From Polluticaenibacter yanchengensis (GTDB lineage Bacteria; Bacteroidota; Bacteroidia; Chitinophagales; Chitinophagaceae), in the NCBI GenBank assembly GCA_027854065.1, contig JAQGEF010000004.1, positions 1-64,000 on the forward strand: a stretch of 64,000 nt of DNA. Reading direction: 5' to 3'. Of this stretch, positions 46,088 through 55,140 are shown in pieces (the first letter of the stretch is position 1; every line of letters begins with the position of its first letter). The position numbers and the translations under genes are program-made. Under the pieces are notes generated by a model. The model saw nothing but the letters and a program-made list of their open reading frames with translations. It was not told the origin of the DNA and searched no databases.

Positions 46088-46948
46088 ATGAAAAAGATGC
46101 TAAAGAAAATATTTGTATTGATCTTAGTCTGGTGCTGTGTAGCATGTGTGAGCGTGAACGAAGACTATATTTCGCTGAAGGGCTATAACTGGAAGACCCC
46201 TAAAGAAATAAAACTGCCTGAAATTCTCAAAGAGATTTCGGGAATTTGTTTTGATCCCAATAACGAAAAGGAGCTGCTGGCCATACAGGATGAAGACGGT
46301 ATCTTATTTAAAATAAATACAGAAACGGAACAGATTCAACAAAGCTCTTTTGAAATGCCCGGGGACTATGAGGACATTTCGGTACTGGATAGCCTTGTAT
46401 TGGTATTAAGAAGTGATGGCCTCATATTGGCTTTTGACAAGGATAGTATTGGCAAAACCGGGGTTATTCCTGTAAAGTTCAGTTTTGAAAAAGTGTTGCC
46501 GAAAGCTGAATATGAGGGCTTTTATGTAGATGCCGGTTCTCAATATATTTATGCATTGCCTAAAGAGGATAAACATGAAAAAAAATCCGGCATTAAAAAT
46601 ATCTACGTACTGAAGCTGACAGACGGCAGTTTACAATTAATAGACACAAAATCTTTATCTATTGATGATATTGCAGGGAAACTTGGTAAGAAAAACCTTG
46701 GCTTCAAACCATCCGCAATTACTAAAAATATAAAAAATACCAACTGGTATATTTTATCCAGCGTCAATAACTGCCTGGTAGAGTACTCGAATGAATGGCA
46801 GCTTCTGAATGTATATAAATTAGCGAAAAAGCAACTTTTGCAGCCGGAGGGGATGGTATTTGATTCCGGGGGGAATTTATATATCAGTAGCGAGGGGGAT
46901 GCCTTGAAAAGTGGTTATATATTAAGATTTGATTATTTAGAAGATTAA
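46088..46948 (+). CDS. SdiA-regulated-type beta-propeller lipoprotein
   Basis: 286 aa with a signal sequence and a lipobox ending in Cys20 (CCVAC). The rest is a beta-propeller of the SdiA-regulated (YjiK-like) family: EISGICFDPNNEKELLAIQD, YEDISVLDSLVLVLRSDG, YEGFYVDAGSQYIYALPKED, PSAITKNIKNTNWYILSSVN and LLQPEGMVFDSGGNLYISSE mark successive blades. It probably sits in the periplasm or outer membrane and may bind a ligand or hydrolyse an ester; function is not established. The next gene starts 2 bp after its stop. Confidence 0.85.
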   Translation: MKKMLKKIFVLILVWCCVACVSVNEDYISLKGYNWKTPKEIKLPEILKEISGICFDPNNEKELLAIQDEDGILFKINTETEQIQQSSFEMPGDYEDISVLDSLVLVLRSDGLILAFDKDSIGKTGVIPVKFSFEKVLPKAEYEGFYVDAGSQYIYALPKEDKHEKKSGIKNIYVLKLTDGSLQLIDTKSLSIDDIAGKLGKKNLGFKPSAITKNIKNTNWYILSSVNNCLVEYSNEWQLLNVYKLAKKQLLQPEGMVFDSGGNLYISSEGDALKSGYILRFDYLED

Positions 46949-46950
46949 GC

Positions 46951-49900
46951 ATGAATCAATTTTTACGTATTCTGTTCTTAGTTATTTTCATATTACCGGA
47001 GATAGTTGTTTCCGGACAAAAACAGGTATCTCAGAGAATCATATTGATAGGAGATGCCGGTGAAATTAATAATATCCAGGAAACCCTGATCCCGGATGCA
47101 GTAAAGCAACACATTACCGGCAAAACAACTGTACTATTCCTGGGTGACAATGTTTACCCGAGAGGGTTAAATCCGGCCGATTCTTTGGAATATAAAAGAG
47201 GGGTGAATATTCTGAAGTCACAGTATAAAGATTTCAGAACGATGGGTATTCCTGTTTATTTTTTACCGGGCAACCATGACTGGGACAAGAGTGGTAAGAA
47301 TGGCTATAGAAATATTGTTGCCATGTCGGATTATTTTAAAGCGGAGAATGACAGTGGCTTAAAATTGGTGCCTCAAAATGGCTGCCCGGACCCGATTGAT
47401 ATTCCATTAGGAGACGACGCAGTGATAATCGCTTACGATTCGGAATGGTGGTTATTTCCATCAAAAAATAGCCAGGATTTTTCTGATTGTAATTGTAATG
47501 AGGAGTCAGAGATTTTGGAGAAACTATCGGATTTGCTTTGGAAGTACAGAGATAGAAATATCATTTTAGCATCGCACCATCCATTCCGGACCTACGGAGT
47601 ACATGGCGGTAAATATACCTGGAAAGACCATTTGTTTCCATTGACTGCTGCCAATAAAAAACTAATGATCCCGATGCCTGTTATTGGTTCATTATACCCG
47701 CTGTTACGCCAGACGGCATTTGTGAACCCGGAAGATATTGGTCATCCTGCTTATAAACACCTGATCAATTCAATTGAGAATGTTGTAAATGACTTACCCA
47801 ATATTGTATTTGCTGCAGGACACGAACATGGCATGCAATTGATAAAGGATAAAAATCTTCATATTGTAAGTGGCGCAGGTGCTAAATCGACACCGATAAA
47901 AAAGGGCAGATATAGTTTGTATGCGAATAATCACCAGGGTTACGCTGTACTGGATATACTGGCAGATAAGAGCCTGGAAGTAAGGTACTACGTATTAAAT
48001 AAGAATGGTGTATTTGAAGAAGCTTATCAATATGCACAGCCATTTAAACCATACAGCAGCGAATTGGGAAAACAATACGAGCAGCTTAAAAACATGGATT
48101 CTATTGAGGTTGTTGCAAATGAAAGGTACAATGAGACCAGCAGGCTTTACAGGACATGGTTTGGCGAAAATTACAGGAAGGAATGGAGTACTCCAGTAAA
48201 ACTACCGGTATTGAAACTGGGTTCGCTGAACGGGGGAATGGTGCCACTGCAAAGAGGCGGCGGTATGCAAACCATTTCTTTAAGATTAGCAGATTCATCC
48301 GGTAAAGAATGGGTCTTAAGGAAAGTAAGAAAAAATCCGAAGGGTGTTTTACCGGAAGGACTGACCAATTCTTTTGCAGAAGACCTTGTAGATGATTATA
48401 TGAGTAGTCAGCATCCATATTCAGCACTGGTAATGCCAGTATTAGCGAATGCTGCAGATGTGCCACACAGCAACCCGAGAATCGGGGTCGTAGCACCGGA
48501 TACAAACCTGAATGTTTATACGCCATTAATGGTCGGCAGCATGGCATTGCTGGAAGAGCGGGAGCCTTTGGGAAACTCTGATAATTCCATCAAATTTAAA
48601 AAACAATTATCGAAGGATAATGAAAATACATTTAAAGCGAAATCGTTTTTGCGTGCTATGATGCTGGACCTGCTGGTGAGCGACTGGGACCGCCACGAAG
48701 ATCAGTGGCGCTGGAAAAATGTATCTAAAAACGAGGATAAAGATTATTTAGGCGTTCCCCGTGACAGGGACCAGGCGTTGAAAGTAAATAACGGGATTAT
48801 TCCCTGGCTGGTTTCCCGTAGCTGGTTAATGCCAACTTTTCAAGGGTTCCAGGGCAATATTCCTTCTGTAAAGTATTCTCTGTACAAACACCGGTTTGTG
48901 TATCCTACACCGGAGTTTCAGTTCAGCAGGAAAGAATGGGATAAAGTGGTGGCACAATTTGTTGCTGCTATTACAGATTCTGTTATAATGGAATCTTTAA
49001 ACAGGTTGCCTTACAATATTCATGCAATAAGAAATGAGCAATTATTACTTACAATGAAACAGCGGCGTGATCAGATTCCTGCTGCAATGACTGCTTTTTA
49101 TCAGTTCATCAATGAAATTGTGGATATACAATTGTCAGAAAAAAATGAGTTCGTTACCATTAGTGATGCAGCAAATGGCAACCTGAATATCACTGTAAAC
49201 AGGGTGAATAAATCGGGGGAGATCAAGAAAGTGCTGATGGACAAAACTTACGATGCGTCTATAACCAAAGAAATAAGATTGTACCTGGATAAAGGAAACG
49301 ACAGTCTTGTTTATAACGTACAAAAAAGCAAAATAAGGATAAGGGTCATTACTGCGGGTAAACAGCAAAAACATATTTACAGTGCTGAACAAGCTAATAG
49401 CTTTAAGTTATACGGCAATGGTGATTATATACAGTTTTCCGGTAACAGTTCTAATATCCGGAAACATCTAAGCGCAGATTCCGCCAATAAAGCGTTTGTT
49501 CAAACAAATCTCTATAATGTGACCATGCCGATATTGAATATCGGTTTTAATAAAGATGACGGTCTGATCATTGGCGGAGGATTTAGAAAGACTATTCAGA
49601 AAGGATTCAGGAAACTGCCATATACCAGCCAGCACCAGTTAATCATCCAGGGGTCATTCGCGACTGGTGCTTACTGGACCTCTTTTAAGAATGACTGGAT
49701 AGATGTATTTGGCAAAGCGGACCTTGAGTTTAATGCGCATGCCTGGACGCCTAAGAATAATCAAAACTTTTTTGGCGTTGGCAATGAAACTGAGTACGAC
49801 AAATCTCAGGGTATTATTTACTACAGAAGCAGGTACAACCTGGTAGAATCTGAGCTACTGCTGAGATTTAACAAACCGCAGCAAAAAATAAAAATCGGCC

Positions 49901-50574
49901 CTGTTTTCCAGTATTTCAATATGACAACGGACAGGAATGAACACCGGTTTATCCTGCTGGAAAAGGATCAGCTGAATTCTTATGACAGCACGAGTATTTT
50001 AAAAGATAAGGCTTTTGCCGGTATCAAGTTTAGTTTTGAACGTGACAGCAGGAACAATAAAATGTTTACGTCTTCCGGGGGTAAGCTACATTTAGATATT
50101 GAGTATTTAAATGGCGTTAACCGGTATAGTAAAACGTTGTTGCAGGCGCGTCCGTCATTAGCAATGTATTTCCCGTTAGATAAAGCCGGCAATATAACAC
50201 TGGCTAACAGGTTAGGTGGCGGTGTTACTTTTGGCCATGCTGCTTTTTACCAGTCTATGTTTTTGGGTGGTCAAAGTAATTTAAGAGGATACCGGCAGTT
50301 TCGTTTTGCCGGCGACCATATGATCTACAACAATATGGAGCTCCGCATGAAACTATTACAGACTGGCAGTTATATATTGCCTGGACAACTGGGCACTACT
50401 GCATTTTTTGATGCCGGTAAAGTTTGGGCAAAAAGTTTAAATTCTCCTAAAGTTCATATGAGTGTTGGCGGAGGGTTGTATTTTGCACCTGCAAAACTGG
50501 TTGTTTTCCAGTTTCTGATGGGCTACTCTACGGAAGGCTGGTACCCACATTTTACAACAGGATTCAGGTTTTAA
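46951..50574 (+). CDS. Metallophosphoesterase / putative kinase-like / Omp85-type barrel fusion
   Basis: 1207 aa with signal peptide (1-22). Residues about 28-345 are a calcineurin-like metallophosphoesterase: GDAG (34-37), GDN (65-67), GNHD (107-110), SHH (208-210) and GHEHG (290-294). Residues about 430-720 show features reminiscent of a protein-kinase-like fold of the HipA/Fam20 type: VLRKV with K458, DWDRHEDQW (578-586) and PRDRDQAL (603-610). This assignment is inferred. From about 860 to the end is an outer-membrane beta-barrel with the Omp85 motif LRGY (about 1111-1114) and a terminal Phe. The protein probably exposes enzymatic domains to the periplasm. It is tightly linked to its neighbours (2 and 13 bp). 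Confidence 0.8.
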   Translation: MNQFLRILFLVIFILPEIVVSGQKQVSQRIILIGDAGEINNIQETLIPDAVKQHITGKTTVLFLGDNVYPRGLNPADSLEYKRGVNILKSQYKDFRTMGIPVYFLPGNHDWDKSGKNGYRNIVAMSDYFKAENDSGLKLVPQNGCPDPIDIPLGDDAVIIAYDSEWWLFPSKNSQDFSDCNCNEESEILEKLSDLLWKYRDRNIILASHHPFRTYGVHGGKYTWKDHLFPLTAANKKLMIPMPVIGSLYPLLRQTAFVNPEDIGHPAYKHLINSIENVVNDLPNIVFAAGHEHGMQLIKDKNLHIVSGAGAKSTPIKKGRYSLYANNHQGYAVLDILADKSLEVRYYVLNKNGVFEEAYQYAQPFKPYSSELGKQYEQLKNMDSIEVVANERYNETSRLYRTWFGENYRKEWSTPVKLPVLKLGSLNGGMVPLQRGGGMQTISLRLADSSGKEWVLRKVRKNPKGVLPEGLTNSFAEDLVDDYMSSQHPYSALVMPVLANAADVPHSNPRIGVVAPDTNLNVYTPLMVGSMALLEEREPLGNSDNSIKFKKQLSKDNENTFKAKSFLRAMMLDLLVSDWDRHEDQWRWKNVSKNEDKDYLGVPRDRDQALKVNNGIIPWLVSRSWLMPTFQGFQGNIPSVKYSLYKHRFVYPTPEFQFSRKEWDKVVAQFVAAITDSVIMESLNRLPYNIHAIRNEQLLLTMKQRRDQIPAAMTAFYQFINEIVDIQLSEKNEFVTISDAANGNLNITVNRVNKSGEIKKVLMDKTYDASITKEIRLYLDKGNDSLVYNVQKSKIRIRVITAGKQQKHIYSAEQANSFKLYGNGDYIQFSGNSSNIRKHLSADSANKAFVQTNLYNVTMPILNIGFNKDDGLIIGGGFRKTIQKGFRKLPYTSQHQLIIQGSFATGAYWTSFKNDWIDVFGKADLEFNAHAWTPKNNQNFFGVGNETEYDKSQGIIYYRSRYNLVESELLLRFNKPQQKIKIGPVFQYFNMTTDRNEHRFILLEKDQLNSYDSTSILKDKAFAGIKFSFERDSRNNKMFTSSGGKLHLDIEYLNGVNRYSKTLLQARPSLAMYFPLDKAGNITLANRLGGGVTFGHAAFYQSMFLGGQSNLRGYRQFRFAGDHMIYNNMELRMKLLQTGSYILPGQLGTTAFFDAGKVWAKSLNSPKVHMSVGGGLYFAPAKLVVFQFLMGYSTEGWYPHFTTGFRF

Positions 50575-50587
50575 AGAGGCGAATGAT

Positions 50588-52912
50588 ATGGATGAAATTT
50601 TACACAACAATTACGATATATTACAAAGGAATTCTACATTTTCCTTTGTGCCGTTTTACAATTATTTACAAGCCCGTTACAGTAAAATAAGTGCCCTGCA
50701 CCAGGTGGCTACTAATTATGTACTGGAAATACTGGAGCGAAAAGGTATTCATAAGGGATCTGATATTAATACGGCAGACCTTTGTACATACGCATCTATT
50801 TTTGAACTCCTTCATGCGACGGTGACGAATCTTACGTTTAATACCAGCAAGGAATTATGGGGAGTTACCTCTCCGTTTAAGCTAAATTTTGTATATGGCA
50901 CCGAACCGCTTTACCAGTTTATGGTGGACCGTGCTACAGGTGCTATCAATAATAGTCATGAACTGGATATAACCATACGTACGACTGTTTTAAAGAATAC
51001 TTATAGCCTGATTCTTCACCAACTGTATAATATTACTGATGTGTTTTGGGAAGATGTGGAATACCAATGGTTTGATGAAGAAAGCCAGATTGATAAATGC
51101 CACAAGATCATTACCGACTATCGTTTTGTGGACGTTCAGTTTCACGGACAGTTGCCTAAATTAGACATTTCAGTGATTAACCCTTATGGCAATGGTAATG
51201 CTTACCTGGAATATTTCCTGAAAGTGCTGCCATTGGAACAATTCAGTTTTAAAGGACTTGTTATTGTTCAGTTTGAAGACATCACTATGGCGAGGGCGAT
51301 CAAGAATATCCGTAATGTTTTTAATTACAGGTATATAGCGGATTCCATGGAAGAAAAGTCAAAATGGTCACTGGAAATGTCTAATGCCATGCGTTCTCTT
51401 TTGGGGACCAGTAAGATAAATATCGGCATATTTCCATTGCTCAGGTTGCATAATGAACTGGTATTTGAAGTGGGGGAAGGGATATTGGCGAGTAAACATA
51501 AAGAGCTGGGGGAAATAAATGAGTTTGTTAAAGAGTATGTGAGCAACCCGCAGCCAATCTATTACCCGGACACAAGCCTTGAAAAAAATATACCAATTGG
51601 TATCAAACAGATATTAGAGGAAAAGGACGTGGCCTATTTTGTTGTGTTTCCTGTATTTCAGAATGCACAACTTCTGGGATTACTGGAGCTATATTCCTCT
51701 ACACCTAATGTCATTTCCAATGAAATGTTGTTAAGGGTAGAAAATGTGTTAAAAGAATTCGCATTGTTGTTACAATATGCGCATGATGTTTTTTCTAACA
51801 AAATAAGAAGTGTTATTTCTGATAAATTCACGGTGATTCAACCTGCGGTTGAATGGAAGTTCGAGGAGGCTGCCTGGAGTTATATTAAAGAAAAGTACAC
51901 TAATCAAAAGCCGCCGGAAATAGAAAAAATCGAATTCAAAAATGTATTCCCGTTTTATGGTGCTATTGATATCCGTAATTCATCGCTGGTGCGTAATAAT
52001 GCGGTGCGTGCGGACTGGCAGTTGCAAACAGAATTGCTGAAAACTCTAAATGAATTTTTACTGTTCGTTCCGGAAGCACAGGCGCTCACAAAAATTATTG
52101 TAAAGTTTATACAGTTCCTGGAAACGAACAACAAGGACATTGCTATATCCGGCGATATCCTGGTAAAGGCTAATAACCTTAATGAAGTTTTAAGGAATAG
52201 CGTTAGCCAGTATATACAATCATTGCCGCAAATTTCTAACGAGCTTAGCCGCTACCTGGAAGATATTGATGAGGAAACGGGCATTTGTAATCAGAACAAA
52301 AGATTACAGGATAAATCGATGAAAGAAGTTATCGGGACCATCGATTTACTGGTAGAAGAAATGAAGCAGGAAATGCAACAGGTACTGCCGCTTTATTTCA
52401 GTAAATTCCGGACGGATGGTGTGGAGTTCGATTTGTATATGGGCCAGAGTATTTCGCCAAATATCCCGCTTAAATCGGAGCACCTTTTTGCCGTGCATAA
52501 GATCCAGTTGGAATATATGACGAAGATCGCGCGGTCTAATCATGTACTTAACAGCCTCTTGGACGTTAAGCTGCTAAGTACACAGTTAATATTTATCAAT
52601 CCCGGAACTATTGATATTGTTTTCCGTGCAGATGAAAAGCGCTTTGATGTAGAGGGGTCTTATAATATCCGTTACCAGATGTTGAAAAAGCGGATTGATA
52701 AAATATGCCTGAAAGGCACTACTGAAAGATTGACCCAACCAGGAAAAATTGCAATTGTTTATCTGAACGAGGAGGATGTACAGGATTGCCTGGTACATAT
52801 TTATGATGCGATTGAAAAAGAGGTATTGTATAACCTGGAATATGGTATTATACTGGAAAATATGCAGGGTGTGAGCGGTTTAAAAGCGATCAGGGTTTCT
52901 GTTTCATTATAA
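50588..52912 (+). CDS. Large GAF domain-containing protein
   Basis: 774 aa, soluble, no signal peptide. A GAF-like domain is visible at about 245-405 (AYFVVFPVFQNAQLLGLLEL then EMLLRVENVLKEFALLLQ). The N-terminal 240 residues and the C-terminal 350, largely helical, show no domain I recognise. GAF domains bind cyclic nucleotides, other small ligands or cofactors. It starts 13 bp after the fusion gene and ends the block, which suggests it is a cytoplasmic sensor for the same pathway. Function is unproven. Confidence 0.72.
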   Translation: MDEILHNNYDILQRNSTFSFVPFYNYLQARYSKISALHQVATNYVLEILERKGIHKGSDINTADLCTYASIFELLHATVTNLTFNTSKELWGVTSPFKLNFVYGTEPLYQFMVDRATGAINNSHELDITIRTTVLKNTYSLILHQLYNITDVFWEDVEYQWFDEESQIDKCHKIITDYRFVDVQFHGQLPKLDISVINPYGNGNAYLEYFLKVLPLEQFSFKGLVIVQFEDITMARAIKNIRNVFNYRYIADSMEEKSKWSLEMSNAMRSLLGTSKINIGIFPLLRLHNELVFEVGEGILASKHKELGEINEFVKEYVSNPQPIYYPDTSLEKNIPIGIKQILEEKDVAYFVVFPVFQNAQLLGLLELYSSTPNVISNEMLLRVENVLKEFALLLQYAHDVFSNKIRSVISDKFTVIQPAVEWKFEEAAWSYIKEKYTNQKPPEIEKIEFKNVFPFYGAIDIRNSSLVRNNAVRADWQLQTELLKTLNEFLLFVPEAQALTKIIVKFIQFLETNNKDIAISGDILVKANNLNEVLRNSVSQYIQSLPQISNELSRYLEDIDEETGICNQNKRLQDKSMKEVIGTIDLLVEEMKQEMQQVLPLYFSKFRTDGVEFDLYMGQSISPNIPLKSEHLFAVHKIQLEYMTKIARSNHVLNSLLDVKLLSTQLIFINPGTIDIVFRADEKRFDVEGSYNIRYQMLKKRIDKICLKGTTERLTQPGKIAIVYLNEEDVQDCLVHIYDAIEKEVLYNLEYGIILENMQGVSGLKAIRVSVSL

Positions 52913-52946
52913 ATTGCATTATGCAAAATAAACATGTCTACTGATA

Positions 52947-53121
52947 AAGGGCTGCGGGATACATTGGGCAGCGAGGAACGAGCTGGTACCGTGCAGGCCT
53001 AAAAACCTGCATAAAATATACCAAACGGTATAAAAATCAGAAAACGCACGGTACGGCACCCCAAATGTAGCCCGGGCAAATGTTGAATAGCATTACCAAT
53101 GCTACATAGCCCCTAATAAAA
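52947..53121 (+). repeat. Intergenic hairpin element family A, copy A5
   Basis: Begins AAGGGCTGCGGGATACATTG and ends ACATAGCCCCTAATAAAAAG. The small hairpin is CAGC-GAGGAACGA-GCTG and the longer stem GTACCGTGC (52986-52994) with GCACGGTAC (53046-53054). It lies between two convergent genes, directly at the end of the PAP2 gene. Confidence 0.8.
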
Positions 53122-53124
53122 AGA

Positions 53125-54093
53125 CTAAAAAGTAGCGACCATTGTTAAGCCATTGGAATAGGCTGAAATATTTGGATAAAACTGCATTTTAAAAGCTTGC
53201 TTTTTATCGCCATTCTGAACTTTTGTTTTGTTCTGGTCCATTCTTCTTATAATGGCCCTGGTACAGAAATAGGAGATAGCGGTACCAAATACCAGGTCTG
53301 ATGTCCAATGTGCATCTACATACAGGCGACTAAAAAAGGTAATGCCAGCAGTGGTATAAAATGCACCTTTTAACCAGGGATTCTTAACTCTTTCCGCGAG
53401 TACCATAGCGCTTACCATTGCCATTTGAATATGCCCTGAAGGAAACGAGTGAAACCCGGGTTCTTTGGAAAATGGCTTGAAGCTCATATTGCCTTCTTCC
53501 ATATCGGGGCGTGCCCTTCCTATTGCAGTCTTCATGAGAGATTGTACAGCACCACTTGTTAAATAGGCGGCGCCTAAAATAGCCGCGGTTTCTGTGGCCC
53601 ATTCGTTTTTGAATACGACACCGGTGGCCAGGAACCCTCCGGTCATAATTAAGGCAGCATAGGGCTTGCCATAATGATACCCGGCTTGCTCTAAGTTATC
53701 TAAAAATTTGCTATCCTGGCGGGTAATGAATTTCCTGACCGGCTTATCGGCCAGCGAAGAAAGTGCTGTTCCGGCGAAAACACCTCCAACGGTTAGCCAG
53801 TCTTTTCCTTTCCACCGTATTGGGCTAATGAGCGTATGAACGGTCGCGTCCGCAAAACGGTAAAGCGTACTGTTTTTTTTAACGGCAAAGGTATCTTCTG
53901 CCAAATCATTCCATATAACAGGCTCCAATGAAAGCGATGACGGCACTTCATCGGCTGGTGCTTCCAGTTTCACCGGTGTTGTATCTGAGCTATAAAAAGA
54001 CCGACAGTCGATATTGTCTTGTGCGTGTACTTTAGCGGATACGCTTAACAGGCATAGCGCGAACACCTTTATATGTTTCATGAATTTGTGCAT
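53125..54093 (-). CDS. PAP2-family phosphatase
   Basis: 322 aa with signal peptide and several membrane helices. The three phosphatase motifs are present: KTAIGRARPDM (KxxxxxxRP), FPSGHIQMA (PSGH) and SRLYVDAHWTSDL (SRxxxxxHxxxD). These hydrolyse lipid phosphates such as undecaprenyl pyrophosphate or phosphatidic acid on the outer face of the inner membrane. The N-terminal 100 residues before the first motif are unusually long. A second ATG at 54081 would give a tidier signal peptide. It converges on the GAF gene. Confidence 0.9.
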   Translation of the reverse strand: MHKFMKHIKVFALCLLSVSAKVHAQDNIDCRSFYSSDTTPVKLEAPADEVPSSLSLEPVIWNDLAEDTFAVKKNSTLYRFADATVHTLISPIRWKGKDWLTVGGVFAGTALSSLADKPVRKFITRQDSKFLDNLEQAGYHYGKPYAALIMTGGFLATGVVFKNEWATETAAILGAAYLTSGAVQSLMKTAIGRARPDMEEGNMSFKPFSKEPGFHSFPSGHIQMAMVSAMVLAERVKNPWLKGAFYTTAGITFFSRLYVDAHWTSDLVFGTAISYFCTRAIIRRMDQNKTKVQNGDKKQAFKMQFYPNISAYSNGLTMVATF

Positions 54094-54222
54094 ACTATAA
54101 GAAGTTGCAAATTTACCACTGCAAATTGAGAACTAATACCCGTGCTGTTTTTTAGAATATAATTAACGTAGCCATTGATCCATGAACATTGCGTAAACGA
54201 GCAAAAATTGTATGGATGGTCG

Positions 54223-54510
54223 TTATTTTATATTCAGATAATCCTGTAATGCATTTACATAAGTTTCAAAAGCGCCAATGCCTTTTGTAGTAATTTTACA
54301 GATGGTTTGCGGATAGTTATCTTTAAATTGTTTGACGACTTCTATATATTCAGCCTCTTTTAGTTTTTGGATCTGGACGCTGAGGTTACCGGCAGTGGCA
54401 TTGGTTTTTTCTTTCAGATAAGTGAATTCGGCTTCTTTTACCCCAATAAGGAGACTCATCACCGCAAGGCGAAGCTGAGAATGTAATATGGGATCAAGTT
54501 CTTTAAACAC
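54223..54510 (-). CDS. Winged-helix transcriptional regulator
   Basis: 95 aa: helix-turn-helix with LRLAVMSLLIGVKEAEFTYL, recognition region ATAGNLSVQIQKLKEAEYIE, and a wing QTICKITTKGIGAFETY. It fits the small MarR/ArsR-like winged-helix domain proteins (PF13601 type). Start is GTG, 3 nt after the stop of the membrane protein gene. It is the last gene of the TonB receptor operon and may autoregulate it. Confidence 0.82.
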   Translation of the reverse strand: MFKELDPILHSQLRLAVMSLLIGVKEAEFTYLKEKTNATAGNLSVQIQKLKEAEYIEVVKQFKDNYPQTICKITTKGIGAFETYVNALQDYLNIK

Positions 54511-54513
54511 TTA

Positions 54514-55116
54514 TCAAATATTTTTTTTGAAAGCTTTATTGGCCAGATACCCGGGGATAATATAACCAATTAATGCTGCCGCAGCATGCACATACATTAA
54601 GTATTCAATTTTTTTGACAAACAAACACAATATGGCCAGTATCCAGCAAATAAATGCTGCTACAATAGATGGCTTAAAATTGGAGACGGCACCATATATC
54701 AGGATCCAGAATGCATAAAGGCTGATTAATAATCCAAACCCTTTATAAGGTGATAGTCCCGTATTCATGTTAAGTATTATAAAGGCAAGGCTGATAAAGA
54801 ACCCTACTTTCAGTAGTTTAAACAGGTCCTTGTAATAGGTACGCACTACATCCTGGTTTTTCTTTGCCAGCTTTTTTATGCCTTCAAAGGTGAACAAAGC
54901 TATTGAGAAAAGTCCAAACAGGTTCCAGAAAAAATATATTTGCTCTACCCATGCAAAATGTAAATTCATTACTGTGAGCAGGCTTACTGATAATAAAAGC
55001 CAGCCCCAGATGATCCAGCTTCTGCCATTGTCTTTTTGTTCAGTTTTGGCCGCATTGATCATATTCCTGATAATGGCAAAGCTTTCAAGTTCTGTCATTG
55101 GTTGCTCCTGTTTCAT
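54514..55116 (-). CDS. Polytopic membrane protein of unknown function
   Basis: 200 aa with a short acidic N-terminus (MTELESFAIIRNMINAAKTE) and five to six predicted helices, including SWIIWGWLLLSVSLLTVMNL, FFWNLFGLFSIALFTFEGI and LLKVGFFISLAFIILNMNTG. No catalytic motif is recognised. Its position between a winged-helix regulator and a TonB receptor operon suggests a membrane partner of the regulator or receptor, but this is speculation. Confidence 0.7.
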   Translation of the reverse strand: MKQEQPMTELESFAIIRNMINAAKTEQKDNGRSWIIWGWLLLSVSLLTVMNLHFAWVEQIYFFWNLFGLFSIALFTFEGIKKLAKKNQDVVRTYYKDLFKLLKVGFFISLAFIILNMNTGLSPYKGFGLLISLYAFWILIYGAVSNFKPSIVAAFICWILAILCLFVKKIEYLMYVHAAAALIGYIIPGYLANKAFKKNI

Positions 55117-55140
55117 AAAGTGCGTTTATACTTATACGGG

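Noticed and set aside
551..53121. Family A hairpins as integron attC sites
   Set aside because: They have paired arms and conserved ends but lack the RYYYAAC and GTTRRRY core sites, are scattered rather than arrayed, and are not spaced between cassettes.
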